From Myxococcales bacterium (GTDB lineage: Bacteria; Myxococcota_A; Polyangia; Palsa-1104), in NCBI GenBank assembly GCA_003170275.1, contig PNAM01000041.1, positions 89,338 to 153,337 of the forward strand: a stretch of DNA of 64,000 nt, read 5' to 3'. Below, piece after piece: positions 42,075 to 53,598 of this stretch; within the stretch, counting starts at the first letter, position 1, and the number at the start of each line of letters is the position of its first letter. Both the position numbers and the translations under genes were made by a program. The notes under the pieces were generated by a model. The model made no database searches, was not told the DNA's origin, and worked only from the letters and a program-made list of their open reading frames with translations.

Positions 42075-42753
42075 TAGAGTAGAGTGTACCTCGCAGAGAC
42101 GTTTCCGCGCGGGTCGGAGTAACTCGGTTCGCGCGAAATTCTTTCGCCCGCGTTTTCCGGGACTTACAGGTTTCACCCGGCGCGGAGCCCACGCGCCGAG
42201 GAATATCCTCAGGGCAAGAGAGGTTGATTTTTTTGCGCAGGGTCAGCCTCTTCGCTGTGCGGAGTTTGTTGACGGCTCCGCACCGTTTCCAACTCCGCGC
42301 CCTCTGCGTCTCTGCGTGAAATGTTTCTTATCCCCTTTCCTTAGCCAGCTTTGCGTCTCCGCGTGAACTGCGTTGGTTTTTTCCCCACGTACTCTCAAAC
42401 CAGAAGGAGCCTTCACCAAGCTCTTTCGACAGTTTTTTGCCGGCCGGCAAATGTCGTTTTGCGGTGGTGCTGAGCTTCCGGAGCCCGTCAGACGGCTTGC
42501 GGCATCGACTATATGGACGGTGTCGACGGAAGATTTTTGGGATCGATCCTGATGGCATTCTGGGAGAGCGGATAGCTATGATCGCCGTACCCATTGGGTT
42601 TCAGAGGATGCGCATCGAAAGCGTGTAGCAGCGGGCGCCCGAAAAGTGTCTGTAATGTTTGCGCTAGAGGCAGTCCAAACCATTGGCGGCCGGGTGATGA
42701 GGGGTCACTCGGTCGCGCACGATTTTTCGTACAGCCGTAGTCCGTCTACATCT
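42075..42753. other. 680-bp gene-poor stretch with simple repeats
   Basis: No credible gene. It contains CTCTGCGTCTCTGCGTG (about 42301) and a diverged second copy, CTTTGCGTCTCCGCGTG (about 42349), and a GTGCGGAG/CTCCGCAC hairpin at 42257-42283. An 88-residue minus-strand frame at 42328-42594 has no recognisable domain and begins amid low-complexity sequence; another minus-strand reading around 42540-42640 (KPNGYGDHSYPLSQNAIRID) may be a remnant of a lost gene. The 42075-42180 part is probably the M14 promoter. Confidence 0.5.
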
Positions 42754-45147
42754 TCATTCTTCGCGCAGCGCCGTCAATGGATCGAGCCGCGAAGCCCGCC
42801 ATGCGGGGATGTATCCCGCAGCCACCGCGCAAACAGCCAGGATCAGCGTCAGCCCGAAGAACGTCACGGCATCGAGTTGGACCACTCCGAACAACGCGCT
42901 CGACATTGCGCGAATCATCGCGAGCGCAACCGGGACGCCGATGCCGAGCCCGATCACGCCAATCCGCAGCGCCTCCCGCAACGTCATGCGAAGCACCACG
43001 CCCCGGTCCGCGCCGAGCGCCATCCGCACGCCAATCTCGTGCGTCCGCCGCGCTACCGAATAGGAGATCACTCCGTAAATTCCGCTCGCCGCTAAAAACA
43101 AGCCGATGAATGCGTACATAACCATGCTTGAGGAGGAAGCCCGTACGCCCGAGGTTTCTTCGGCGATGCGCTGTTCCATGCTCTTCACCTCGAACACGGC
43201 CTGCGCGCGGTCTATCTTCTGGACCTCGGCCCGCGCCTGTGATGCGATTGCGAGCTGCATCGGATCGCCCGCCGTTCTGATGTATACCATCGCATTGGGT
43301 TGTGGCGCTTGCAGAAACGACAGGTAAGCCCGCGGGAGCGGCTGTCCGTTGAACCAATCCGTCGTATCGCCGCAGATCCCAACCACAGTCAGCCAGCGAG
43401 GATCGGTTTTGGAAAGGCGCACACGCCGTCCGATAGGATTCTCTCCGGGCCAGTGTTGCCGCACCAGGCTCCTGCTCAGCACCACAACGAGCGGGTGATC
43501 GCGATCGTCGGCAAGCGAGATCGCACGCCCCTCGATCATCGGCAGACGCAAGGTCTCAAAGTACCGCGAGCTGACCGCTCGCACTCCTGGAATCGCCTCG
43601 CCGGGTCGAGGGGCGGGACGGCCTTCGATGTACAACGCATCCGCCGATCCCTGCGCCGCAATCGCCGAGGAGCGGGCGTCGTGAAGATTGCCCAGACCGT
43701 CGAGAAGCCGCTCATAAAAAGTGCCGGAATATTTCGGCTGTGGCAATGCGATCTCCATGGTCAGCAGATTCGCCGTGGCGTAGCCCGGACTCACAGTCAC
43801 AAATCGTTGAAAGGTGCGGACCATCGCTCCCGCGCCGACGAGAAGAATCAGCGCAATCGAGACCTCGGCAACCGCGAGGCCAGTCCTCAGACGGCTTCGC
43901 GAACGTCCACCGGAGCCGCTGCGTCCGCTCTCCTTCAGCGAATCGCTCAAGCGGGCGGAGGCGGCTTCGCGGAATACCAGACTCAGCGACGGAAGGGAGC
44001 AAAGAAGACCGGCGATCAGGGACGCGCCAATCGTGAATAGCACCACGGTCGAATCGATATGGGCCTCTTTCAGGCCGCCGACGAATTTATAAGCTTCAGC
44101 GGGAATCGTGCGACGCGCCGAGGCCAGATTCCAGGCGGCGAAATCCAAACCGAGAGCTCCCGCGACCAGCGCGAGAAGAGCGCTCTCGACCAGAAGCTGG
44201 GTTGCGATCCGCGCACGGCTGGCGCCCATCGCGGCACGAATTGCGATCTCGCGCTGCCGGCCGGCCAGGCGAACCAGCAGAAGATTGGCGACGTTGGCGC
44301 ACGCCAGCAGCAGGACAAATCCCGCGGTCACCAGGAGCGTCAAAATGAAGCGTGCAGTCGTGTTATCGACCAGGTCAAGAAGAGGGACCGTCGTGAAACT
44401 GCGATTCTCATTCGTCTCCGGATGTTCGGAAGCCAGCCGTTGCCCCAGCGTCGCCAGCTCCGCGCGCGCCCGCGTCACGGGAACGCCGGGTTTCAATCGT
44501 CCCAGCATCGACAGGCTGTGCGACGCGCGATCGTGTTGTTCGGCCACTGTCAACTTCAGCGGAACCCACATGTCATTTTCCAGCGGAAAATTCAATTCCT
44601 CGGGCATCACACCCACGATGGTGTAAGCCGCTCCATTCAGCGACACCGTTTTTCCGATCACCGACGCGTCCGAGCCAAGCCGAGTGGTCCAGAACCCGTG
44701 GCTTACCACGAGATTTCCCGATTCCGCGTCTTCGGAGCCAAGCGCGCGTCCAAGCGAAGGCGCAAGCCCGAGAGCCGCGAAAAACTCCGGCGTCACCAAA
44801 CACGCCTGCACCCGCTCCGGATCGCCGATGCCAGAAAGACTCGCGTTCCACGGCCGAAATGCCGAGAGCGCCGCAAACGTTGAGCTCCGCTCCTTGAGGT
44901 CCAGAAAATTCGCCGGAGCAACCGCGCCGCGTTCCCCTGCCTGGTTTACGGGCGACTCCCAAATCGTCATGATGCGATCGAGCTGCGGATAGGGAAAAGG
45001 ATGCAGCAGCAACCCACTCACGTAAATGAAACAGGACGCGTTAACGCCGATCCCCAACGCCAGAGCCAACACGATCACGGCCGTGACTCCGGGTGTTTTC
45101 CGGAAGCCGCGAACCGCAATCCGGACATCGTCGAGCAGGTTGTTCAT
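42754..45147 (-). CDS. Acidobacterial duplicated orphan permease (MacB/FtsX-like ABC permease)
   Basis: A 797-residue permease. N-terminal helix TAVIVLALALGIGVNASCFIYVS with the start of a MacB periplasmic domain, then TM helices near 270-330, 360-400 and 415-450, a second periplasmic domain, and a closing set of helices (YGVISYSVARRTHEIGVRMALGADRG, ARRTHEIGVRMALGA being the FtsX motif). This is the two-copy layout of ADOP proteins (TIGR03434 group), which accompany no dedicated ATPase and are hugely expanded in Acidobacteriota. An exporter or lipoprotein-handling role is assumed by homology to MacB; the substrate is unknown. Confidence 0.9.
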   Translation of the reverse strand: MNNLLDDVRIAVRGFRKTPGVTAVIVLALALGIGVNASCFIYVSGLLLHPFPYPQLDRIMTIWESPVNQAGERGAVAPANFLDLKERSSTFAALSAFRPWNASLSGIGDPERVQACLVTPEFFAALGLAPSLGRALGSEDAESGNLVVSHGFWTTRLGSDASVIGKTVSLNGAAYTIVGVMPEELNFPLENDMWVPLKLTVAEQHDRASHSLSMLGRLKPGVPVTRARAELATLGQRLASEHPETNENRSFTTVPLLDLVDNTTARFILTLLVTAGFVLLLACANVANLLLVRLAGRQREIAIRAAMGASRARIATQLLVESALLALVAGALGLDFAAWNLASARRTIPAEAYKFVGGLKEAHIDSTVVLFTIGASLIAGLLCSLPSLSLVFREAASARLSDSLKESGRSGSGGRSRSRLRTGLAVAEVSIALILLVGAGAMVRTFQRFVTVSPGYATANLLTMEIALPQPKYSGTFYERLLDGLGNLHDARSSAIAAQGSADALYIEGRPAPRPGEAIPGVRAVSSRYFETLRLPMIEGRAISLADDRDHPLVVVLSRSLVRQHWPGENPIGRRVRLSKTDPRWLTVVGICGDTTDWFNGQPLPRAYLSFLQAPQPNAMVYIRTAGDPMQLAIASQARAEVQKIDRAQAVFEVKSMEQRIAEETSGVRASSSSMVMYAFIGLFLAASGIYGVISYSVARRTHEIGVRMALGADRGVVLRMTLREALRIGVIGLGIGVPVALAMIRAMSSALFGVVQLDAVTFFGLTLILAVCAVAAGYIPAWRASRLDPLTALREE

Positions 45148-45254
45148 CGAGCGCTAATAAAGCAATCGTAATACCTTTTGATATCGCTGTATTTGCAAGC
45201 TCCCGCGGACATTCAACTGTCCGATTGTGAGACGCACTGTCGCATAATGGTCAG

Positions 45255-46937
45255 GTGCTGCCAACCGGCTGGGGACAATACAAGCGCTTGAAACCGTTCC
45301 TGGCGCCCTATGCGTCGCGCCTCGGCGTGATTCTCGCGATCGGTGTGCTCGCGACCCTGCTCGGCTTGGCGCAGTCGTACATTCCAAAACTTCTGATCGA
45401 CAACGCGCTGCTTCCCCGCGATATGCGCGCGCTCGCCTGGGTCGCGGGGTTGATGTTCGGGACCACCGTGCTCGGGTTTCTGCTGAATATTCTGTCGAGC
45501 TATCAATACGTCCGTGTCTCCGCGTCCATGCTGTTCGATATGCGCCTCGCGCTGTACCGCCACTTGCAAACGCTATCGCCGCGATTCTACGCGAAGTGGC
45601 GGTTGGGCGATCTGGTCTCGCGCCTCAATAACGATGTCGGTGAAGTGCAGCGCGTCTCGGCCGACACTTTATTGTCCGTGCTAAGCAACGTCGTGTTTTT
45701 CATTGGCAGCGTCGCGATGATGCTGTGGCTCAACTGGCGGCTATTCCTGTTCAGCGTGGTTTTCGTCCCGGTCAGCCTCATCACATTTCGCCGTTATCAA
45801 CTCAAGTTGATGATCTTCACCAAGGAACTTCGCGAGCGGGGCGCGGATCTCGGCAGCCTTTTTGTAGATACCTTGCTCGGCATGCGAACAGTAGTCACGT
45901 CAAACGCGGGCGACCGCGAGGCCGAGAAATTCCGCGAGCGCAACAGCGCCTTCGTCGACACTCTGCTGCGCCTCCAGATGACGTCGTTTCTTTCGGGCGC
46001 CCTGCCCGGCACGATCCTCACCGCGGCCACTGCCGGCGTTTTTCTGCTCGGCGGATGGATGATCATTCACGGCACCATGACCACTGGCACCTTAGTCGCG
46101 TTCATGGCCTATCACATGCGCCTACTGAGCCCTGTTCAAACTATGATGGGCCTCGCCGCGAACCTCGCATCGGCGCGCGTTTCGCTCACCCGCATCTTCG
46201 AAATCCTTGACACAGCCCCCGAAGTCACCGAGCATCTTCATCCCGTCACGCTGGAAGACGTCCGCGGCGATATTGTATTCGACAACGTCACCCTGCGCCA
46301 TGATCGAGACGAGGTCTTGAGCGGAGTCTCCTTCACGATCCCTGCTGGAACCTTTTGCGCGATTCTCGGACCCAGCGGCGTCGGCAAATCGACGGTCGCC
46401 GACCTGCTCGTCCGTCTCCTCGATCCCGATAGCGGCACCGTTTCGCTCGACGGCCACGACGTGCGGGACCTTCGCATCAAGGACCTGCGCGATCACATTG
46501 TGCTGGTCGATCAAGCGCCGTATCTATTCAATGCGACCGTTGCCGAAAACATTGCTTATGCGCTTCCCGTTGCAAGCCGCGTTGAAGTGGAAGCCGCTGG
46601 CGCCGCCGCCGGTCTCGATGAATTGATCCGCCGCCTCCCGGAGGGCTACGAAACAAAAACGGGCGAGCGCGGACTCGCGCTCTCGGCTGGAGAGCGTCAG
46701 CGAATCGCCATCGCCCGCGCGTTGCTCCGCCGTCCCACCGTGCTCGTGCTCGACGAACCCACTTCCGCCCTCGATGCCGACACCGAAAAAATCGTCGCGC
46801 GAAATCTAAGGGAACATCTGCGGGACCGCACCGTCATCGTGATCACGCATCGCCCCGCGCTCGCCGAGATCGCCGATCAGGTCATCAGCCTGCGAGAGGG
46901 GAAAGTGTGGATCGAACTCGCCTCCGCATCGCAGTAA
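45255..46937 (+). CDS. ABC exporter half-transporter (fused membrane and ATPase domains)
   Basis: A 560-residue type-IV ABC exporter. Six helices precede an ATPase: Walker A GPSGVGKST, Q-loop in DHIVLVDQAPYLF, signature LSAGERQRIAI, Walker B VLVLDEPTSALD, and switch His in VITHRPALA. It should homodimerise and export a lipid, drug or peptide. The start is GTG 45255 (MLPTGWGQYKRLK); the 108-bp gap upstream shows no better start. Its last 31 bases overlap the subtilase gene, so the pair is coupled. Transporter plus subtilase is a combination seen with exported, proteolytically matured peptides, but no precursor is visible here. Confidence 0.92.
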   Translation: MLPTGWGQYKRLKPFLAPYASRLGVILAIGVLATLLGLAQSYIPKLLIDNALLPRDMRALAWVAGLMFGTTVLGFLLNILSSYQYVRVSASMLFDMRLALYRHLQTLSPRFYAKWRLGDLVSRLNNDVGEVQRVSADTLLSVLSNVVFFIGSVAMMLWLNWRLFLFSVVFVPVSLITFRRYQLKLMIFTKELRERGADLGSLFVDTLLGMRTVVTSNAGDREAEKFRERNSAFVDTLLRLQMTSFLSGALPGTILTAATAGVFLLGGWMIIHGTMTTGTLVAFMAYHMRLLSPVQTMMGLAANLASARVSLTRIFEILDTAPEVTEHLHPVTLEDVRGDIVFDNVTLRHDRDEVLSGVSFTIPAGTFCAILGPSGVGKSTVADLLVRLLDPDSGTVSLDGHDVRDLRIKDLRDHIVLVDQAPYLFNATVAENIAYALPVASRVEVEAAGAAAGLDELIRRLPEGYETKTGERGLALSAGERQRIAIARALLRRPTVLVLDEPTSALDADTEKIVARNLREHLRDRTVIVITHRPALAEIADQVISLREGKVWIELASASQ

Positions 46938-47518
46938 TCGATAGCGGCGTCAATCCCTCGCACCCGCACATTTCGCGCGTCGACGGCGGATTCCCCGAGA
47001 ACGACTTCCTCGACCGCCTCGGCCACGGCACCGCCGTCATGGCCGCGATTCAGGAAAAAGCCCCAGAGGCCGAGTATTTCGCCGTGCGCGTCTTCGATCG
47101 CGAATTGCGCACCAACATTGACGCCTTGATCGCCGCGATCGAATGGTCCATCGACCACAAGATGGACATTGTGAACCTGAGCCTCGGTACATCCAACCCC
47201 GCGCACGCCGAAAAATTCGCGCCATGGATCGCCCGCGCGATCATCGTTTCGGCCGCCGGAGTCTACCCCGGCGAGCTTCCCGGCGTCATCCGCGTCTCTC
47301 CCGACCCGAACTGTCCCCGCGACCAATATCGCTCGGAAGGCGAAACTTTCTGCGCGTCAGGATACCCGCGCCCCATGCCAGGCGTGCCTCCGGAGCGAAA
47401 TCTCAACGGAGTAAGTTTCGCAGTCGCGAACATGACCGGCTTCGTAGCCCGCGCCTGCGAAGGCCTGGTGGATCGTTCGTACGAATCCGTCCGCGCGAAA
47501 TTAGCAGGATCAGTTTGA
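46907..47518 (+). CDS. Compact subtilisin-like serine protease lacking a propeptide
   Basis: A 203-residue S8 protease, much shorter than the usual 270+ mature domain. The triad is Asp12 (IAVIDSGV), His40 (DRLGHGTAV) and Ser170 (NGVSFAVANM). No signal peptide and no prodomain, so it acts in the cytosol or is assisted. The oxyanion Asn that follows AAG in subtilases is missing: the sequence reads SAAGVYPGELPGVIRVS. The start overlaps the exporter gene by 31 bp. I recall short subtilases of this 'DRLGHGTA' type beside peptide-export genes. The role could be maturation of an exported peptide (inference). Confidence 0.88.
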   Translation: MDRTRLRIAVIDSGVNPSHPHISRVDGGFPENDFLDRLGHGTAVMAAIQEKAPEAEYFAVRVFDRELRTNIDALIAAIEWSIDHKMDIVNLSLGTSNPAHAEKFAPWIARAIIVSAAGVYPGELPGVIRVSPDPNCPRDQYRSEGETFCASGYPRPMPGVPPERNLNGVSFAVANMTGFVARACEGLVDRSYESVRAKLAGSV

Positions 47519-47584
47519 GAAACACCACCCTCTGCGCTCCCTGCGGTCGCGGCTTGGTGGCATCGCGGAAACGTCACACGAAGC

Positions 47585-47626
47585 GCCGGCTGGGGAGCCG
47601 GCGGCAGGCCGGGGGGCCCGCCCCAC
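47585..47626 (+). repeat. Double-hairpin repeat related to the triple-hairpin family
   Basis: GCCGGCT/AGCCGGC around GGGG (47585-47602) followed at once by GGC-A-GGCC/GGCC-C-GCC around GGGG (47603-47622), then CCCAC. It has the same architecture and ending as copy A and the element at 25609. It sits between the subtilase and hydrolase genes. Confidence 0.6.
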
Positions 47627-47652
47627 AACGCGCACGATAGTACACTCAAGCG

Positions 47653-49931
47653 ATGCGTATCGTAGCGTGGATTAAAGCCCGTTGGCGCGCCTTCTGCGAT
47701 TGGTCGAGCCGCGCGTGGGCGAACATCCGCCCCGGTCCCGAGACGCGCAAAGGAGTGGTATGGGGCGCGATCGCGGTCGCCCTCTGGATCGCCATCGTCG
47801 GCGGGATCTACCTCAAATCCGGATTCGGCCGCGCCATCGATCTCACCTTCGCGTTTATGATCGCGTTGTTGGGAGTTCCTCTCGTCGCGCTGCTCATAGC
47901 GCTGCTCCTGACCATCTTGCGCAAGCTGCCGCGAATCCTGTCGGGCATCGTTATCGGCGCATGCGTTCTAGTCGCGCTGGCCTTCCCACCGCAGTTGGGA
48001 TTTATTTTAGGCGCGACTCTCCTCCTGACCGAATGCACTCTCGGCGCGACCATCGCCACGTTCTGCGCCGGCCATTTTCGCGAAGCTCACCTCAGCAAGA
48101 AAATCATCACCATCACGCTGTGCGTTGGCGCGATCGCTGCGAACATCGGTCTCTACATCTTTCTCGCGAGCCCGGGAAATGACAAGGAGATTTTACGGAT
48201 CGGACAAGTTTCCTCGCCCGATCCGCGGCCCCTCGCCGTGCCGAATCCGGCCAACGTTGGTCCGAATCCGGTTCTGACTGTATTTTATGGAAGCGGTTCC
48301 GATCTGCGACGCCCTGAATACGGTAAGTCCGTGGCAATAAAGACTAAAACATTGGACGCTTCTTTGTTTTTTAAAGATTTCAAGGGCTGGAAAGAAAAGC
48401 TGAGGCGGCGCTATTGGGGCTTCGGGATGGATAAATTGCCGCTCAACGCCCGCGTCTGGTATCCGCGGGGCGACGGCCCGTTTCCCCTGGTCCTGATCGT
48501 TCACGGCAATCATTCCATGGCCGAGTTTTCCGATCCCGGCTACGAATACCTGGGACAATTGCTCGCCAGCCGCGGCTTCATTCTCGCTTCCATCGACGAA
48601 AATTTCCTGAACGGTTGGATCGTCGGCCCCGAAAAGGAGCAAGCCGTGCGCGGCTGGATGCTGCTCGAACATCTGAAAGTTTGGCGTGAATGGAACGAGA
48701 CCCCCGGCAACATCTTCTTTCACAAAGTGGACGTGTCGAACGTAGCGCTGATGGGTCATTCGCGCGGCGGAGAAGCCGTGGCCACCGCGGCTTTGTTCAA
48801 CACCCTCGCTTACTATCCCGACGACGCCAATATTCGTTTCGATTATCACTACCCCATTAAAGCCGTCGTCGCCATCGCTCCGGTCGACGGCCAGTACAAG
48901 CCCGCCGGCGAGTATCGATTCATCAAGGACGTCAACTATTTCACGATCCAAGGCGCCAACGACGCCGACGTTTCTTCCTTCAACGGCAGCCGCCAGTTCG
49001 ACCATGTGCGCTACACGGGCGACGGGGATTTTTTCAAAGCGGAGCTGTATATCTACGGCGCCAATCACGGCCAGTTCAACACCCGATGGGGCCGTTCCGA
49101 CGCGGGCGAAATGCTCGGCTGGTTCTTGAATCTCAAACCGCTGATGAATCCGGAAGACCAGCGCCAGATCGCGAAAACGTACTTGTCCGCGTTCCTCGAG
49201 GCCACGCTGCACTCGCGCCGCGAATACGTTCCCATGTTCCGCGATTATCGCGCCGCCCGCGACTGGCTGCCCAAAACTTATTACATGTCGCGCTATCAGG
49301 ACCCGTCCTTTCAGGTAGTCGCGAATTTCAGCGAAGACCCCGACCTCACCACAACCACGCTTCCCGGCGGCCACATCAGCGCCTCGAATTTCTCCATCTG
49401 GAAGGAAGGCCGCATTCCGTACCGGCGCGGAGATCGCGGATATAATGGCGTTTTCCTCGGTTGGAATCGAGCGGAGAACGCGCCCGTGCCCGTCTATTCA
49501 TTGACGCTGCCTGACGGATTTAACCCGCCTCCCGTGATGACGCTTTCGCTCGCCGTGACCGATGAGAAGGCGCCCCTTCCAGGCAAACATGACGATAACA
49601 ATAAGAGTGACAAGGACGAAAAAGACGACAAGAAGCCCGCGGAAACAACCGATTTCACCGTCGAACTCGAATCGAGCGACGGCGCAACCGCGCAGCTTCC
49701 CTTGAGTCGCTTCGGCGCCCTGTTGCCTCCCTTCAAGGTCCGCTTCACGAAGCTCCAGTTCATGGAGAATTTCGTGTACGAGAAGTCTTCAGAGCCGGTT
49801 TTTCAGACCTTCGAACTGCCGCTCGCCGCTTTCTCGAAGTTGAATCCTGCTAAGCTTCACACCATCCGGCTGAAGTTCGATCGCACGCCCAGGAGAGTCG
49901 TCATCTTGAGTCAGGTAGGATTTGAAAACAA

Positions 49932-49935
<4 letters not shown>
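47653..49935 (+). CDS. Membrane alpha/beta hydrolase
   Basis: A 760-residue protein. Four or five N-terminal helices (residues about 35-175) place the rest outside the membrane. The hydrolase domain follows: oxyanion region LVLIVHGNHSMAEF, nucleophile elbow MGHSRGGEAVATAA with Ser in GHSRGG, and a candidate His in YGANHGQFN; the acid is probably the Asp in TIQGANDADVSSF. The C-terminal 200 residues are beta-rich with a Lys/Asp-rich spacer (KHDDNNKSDKDEKDDKKPAE). A lipid or ester hydrolase of the PAF-acetylhydrolase-like type is likely. Its stop overlaps the kinase-ankyrin start by four bases (ATGA). Confidence 0.88.
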
Positions 49936-52031
<2,096 letters not shown>

Positions 52032-52057
52032 TGCGGCGGCCCGAGTATGCTATGGAT

Positions 52058-52273
52058 ATGGAGCTGATCTTCGAAATCCGGGATGCGGATGAGGGTGGCT
52101 TTTACGCGCGAGCCCTGGGCCACTCGATTTTTACGCAGGGCGAGACTTGGGACGAACTCCGTGCCAACGTTCTGGAAGCCACCTCCCTTCATTTCGAAGA
52201 CGAAGCCGTGCAACCTCGCTTGGTACAACTTCACTATGTGAAGGATGAGTTGATACCGGTCGAAGCTGCGTGA
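52058..52273 (+). CDS. hicB: HicB-family antitoxin
   Basis: About 71 residues: MELIFEIRDADEGGFYARALGHSIFTQGETW, then ELRANVLEATSLHFEDE. This is the HicB partial RNase-H-like fold that masks HicA. Upstream in-frame starts at 52031 (overlapping the kinase stop) and 52052 are possible; the conserved fold begins at 52058. The C-terminus lacks the DNA-binding helix seen in longer HicB proteins. Its stop overlaps the hicA start by four bases (GTGA). Confidence 0.88.
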   Translation: MELIFEIRDADEGGFYARALGHSIFTQGETWDELRANVLEATSLHFEDEAVQPRLVQLHYVKDELIPVEAA

Positions 52274-52506
52274 AGTTGCCGCGAGGAGTTTCGGCAGATC
52301 GCTTGATCCGCGCGCTGTCAGGCCTCGGCTACGTCGTGATACGTCAAAAGGGCAGCCACATTCGGCTGAGACACCAAGGACCACCGGTGCACAACGTGTC
52401 GGTCCCTTTGCATGATCCTCTGAAAACCGGCACGCTCCACGGTATTCTCGCCGAGGTTGCCCGAATGAGGTCGTTGACCGTCGAATTCCTTGCGGCGCAA
52501 CTCTAG
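52270..52506 (+). CDS. hicA: HicA-family mRNA interferase toxin
   Basis: A 78-residue dsRBD-like toxin. The catalytic His is in QKGSHIRLRH, with VSVPLHDPLKTGTLHGIL as the conserved second block. HicA cleaves mRNA; HicB blocks it. The order hicB-hicA is inverted compared with the commonest arrangement. It is the last of four genes that overlap or abut, beginning with the hydrolase gene. Confidence 0.93.
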   Translation: MKLPRGVSADRLIRALSGLGYVVIRQKGSHIRLRHQGPPVHNVSVPLHDPLKTGTLHGILAEVARMRSLTVEFLAAQL

Positions 52507-52510
52507 CTCC

Positions 52511-53356
52511 CTAATTCTCCGTCGGTACCCTCTCGATATGATCGACCACCAAAACTTCCAGCGGCGCCTTCCGAGTCTCCAGTTTGAGCCCCAGTTTCTC
52601 CAGTGCGTTGAGCAGTGAATCGCCGGACGACCCCGCCAGCGCCCGCAAAGCTTCCGGAGGCATCACCACTCCCGCCGCGATCGCCGAACGGATCAGCATC
52701 GCAGTGTAGTCCTCCGCCGTAAATACGAGCTCGAAGTCGTAATTCCCCTTCAGATCCGTCATGTCCACCACCGGCCGGTCTTCGAACCGCGCCAGCGTTT
52801 CTACGAAATTCGCCATAGCCAACTTCGTGCCGACAAACTTGTTGTCGGCGAACATGAAGGAGGACCCCCTGCCGTAATTCACATTCACCCCGCCGCGCCC
52901 ACCGCTGGCAGTAACGTTGGTGACCGGTTTCGCGCTCTCCTCTTCCGCTTCTAGCGGCGACTCCTTCATTTTCGGCCCGCCCTTCGCCACCACCAGCGCA
53001 TACACCGGAAAATCCTTCTTGTCGCGGTGGAACGTCATCTTGAACCGGTCCGCCAGTAGCGCCTTCAACATGTCGGGAATCTGATCCTGCGTCGCGCCCG
53101 CCGGCAGTGTAGCGGCGATATCGAACCTCTCTCCCCCGATCCAATCCGGACCCGAGATCTGGTAAATCTTCATGCGGTAAGCCGTGCTGATATAGTCTTT
53201 GAGCGACAGGTAGGTGCAACTGATCCGCGCCCCGTCCACATGGACGCCGGCGTTCATCCGATCCGCCCCCGGAGGCCCCGACGGCCGTATGGACGCGACC
53301 TCAAACTGTGCCTGGCCGAAAGCAAGTAATGGGAGGAAAACTAAAATCCGCTTCAT
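52511..53356 (-). CDS. TIGR03435-type secreted protein (Solibacter-expanded family)
   Basis: About 281 residues from ATG 53356 (MKRILVFLPLLAFGQAQ signal peptide). FEVASIRPSGPP opens the family's standard start 'FExASIKP', then RISCTYLSLKDYISTAYRMKIYQISGPDWIGGERFDIAATLPAG, MLKALLADRFKMTFHRDKKDFPVYALVVAKGGPKM, and the ending GLKLETRKAPLEVLVVDHIERVPTEN. Dozens of paralogues exist in Bryobacteraceae; none has an assigned role. The frame extends 126 bp further upstream but only as shadow. A broken paralogue lies at 60855. Confidence 0.93.
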   Translation of the reverse strand: MKRILVFLPLLAFGQAQFEVASIRPSGPPGADRMNAGVHVDGARISCTYLSLKDYISTAYRMKIYQISGPDWIGGERFDIAATLPAGATQDQIPDMLKALLADRFKMTFHRDKKDFPVYALVVAKGGPKMKESPLEAEEESAKPVTNVTASGGRGGVNVNYGRGSSFMFADNKFVGTKLAMANFVETLARFEDRPVVDMTDLKGNYDFELVFTAEDYTAMLIRSAIAAGVVMPPEALRALAGSSGDSLLNALEKLGLKLETRKAPLEVLVVDHIERVPTEN

Positions 53357-53465
53357 AAACCGATGGTAACCGCGCACCGGCTCCGCCCGCATCTCGAAAT
53401 CGGCGAGTTCAAGCTGGAAACCGGCGAGTGACAGTGGCACGCACCATCGCGCTCTTGATGCATTT
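53357..53465. other. Short gap upstream of the TIGR03435 gene
   Basis: About 110 bp with CTGGAAACCGGCG-like and CGGCGAG tracts between the gene start and repeat copy C; it probably holds the promoter, but no clear -35/-10 pair stands out. Nothing else seen. Confidence 0.4.
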
Positions 53466-53526
53466 GTGGGGCAGGTTGGCAACCTGCGGACCGATTGTCA
53501 ATCGGTCCATCCGGGCGAGAGCCCGG
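53466..53526 (-). repeat. Triple-hairpin dispersed repeat, copy C
   Basis: The inverse of copy A: GCAGGTTG/CAACCTGC, GGACCGATTG/CAATCGGTCC (as its inverse), then CCGGGC...GCCCGG with a GAGA loop. The first two hairpins are identical in all positions to copy A; the third has changed loop bases with the stem conserved, which argues for selection on folding. It lies 29 kb from the other two. Confidence 0.85.
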
Positions 53527-53598
53527 ACGGTTTGTAGAACCGCGACCAACGGGAGCGGTCAAAGCCCTATGCTTTCGAGAGTCGTTTGCGAAATTAAC

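Noticed and set aside
42328..42594. 88-residue minus-strand frame in the gap before the permease
   Set aside because: No domain, overlaps simple repeats, and no conserved neighbour; left as part of the gene-poor stretch.
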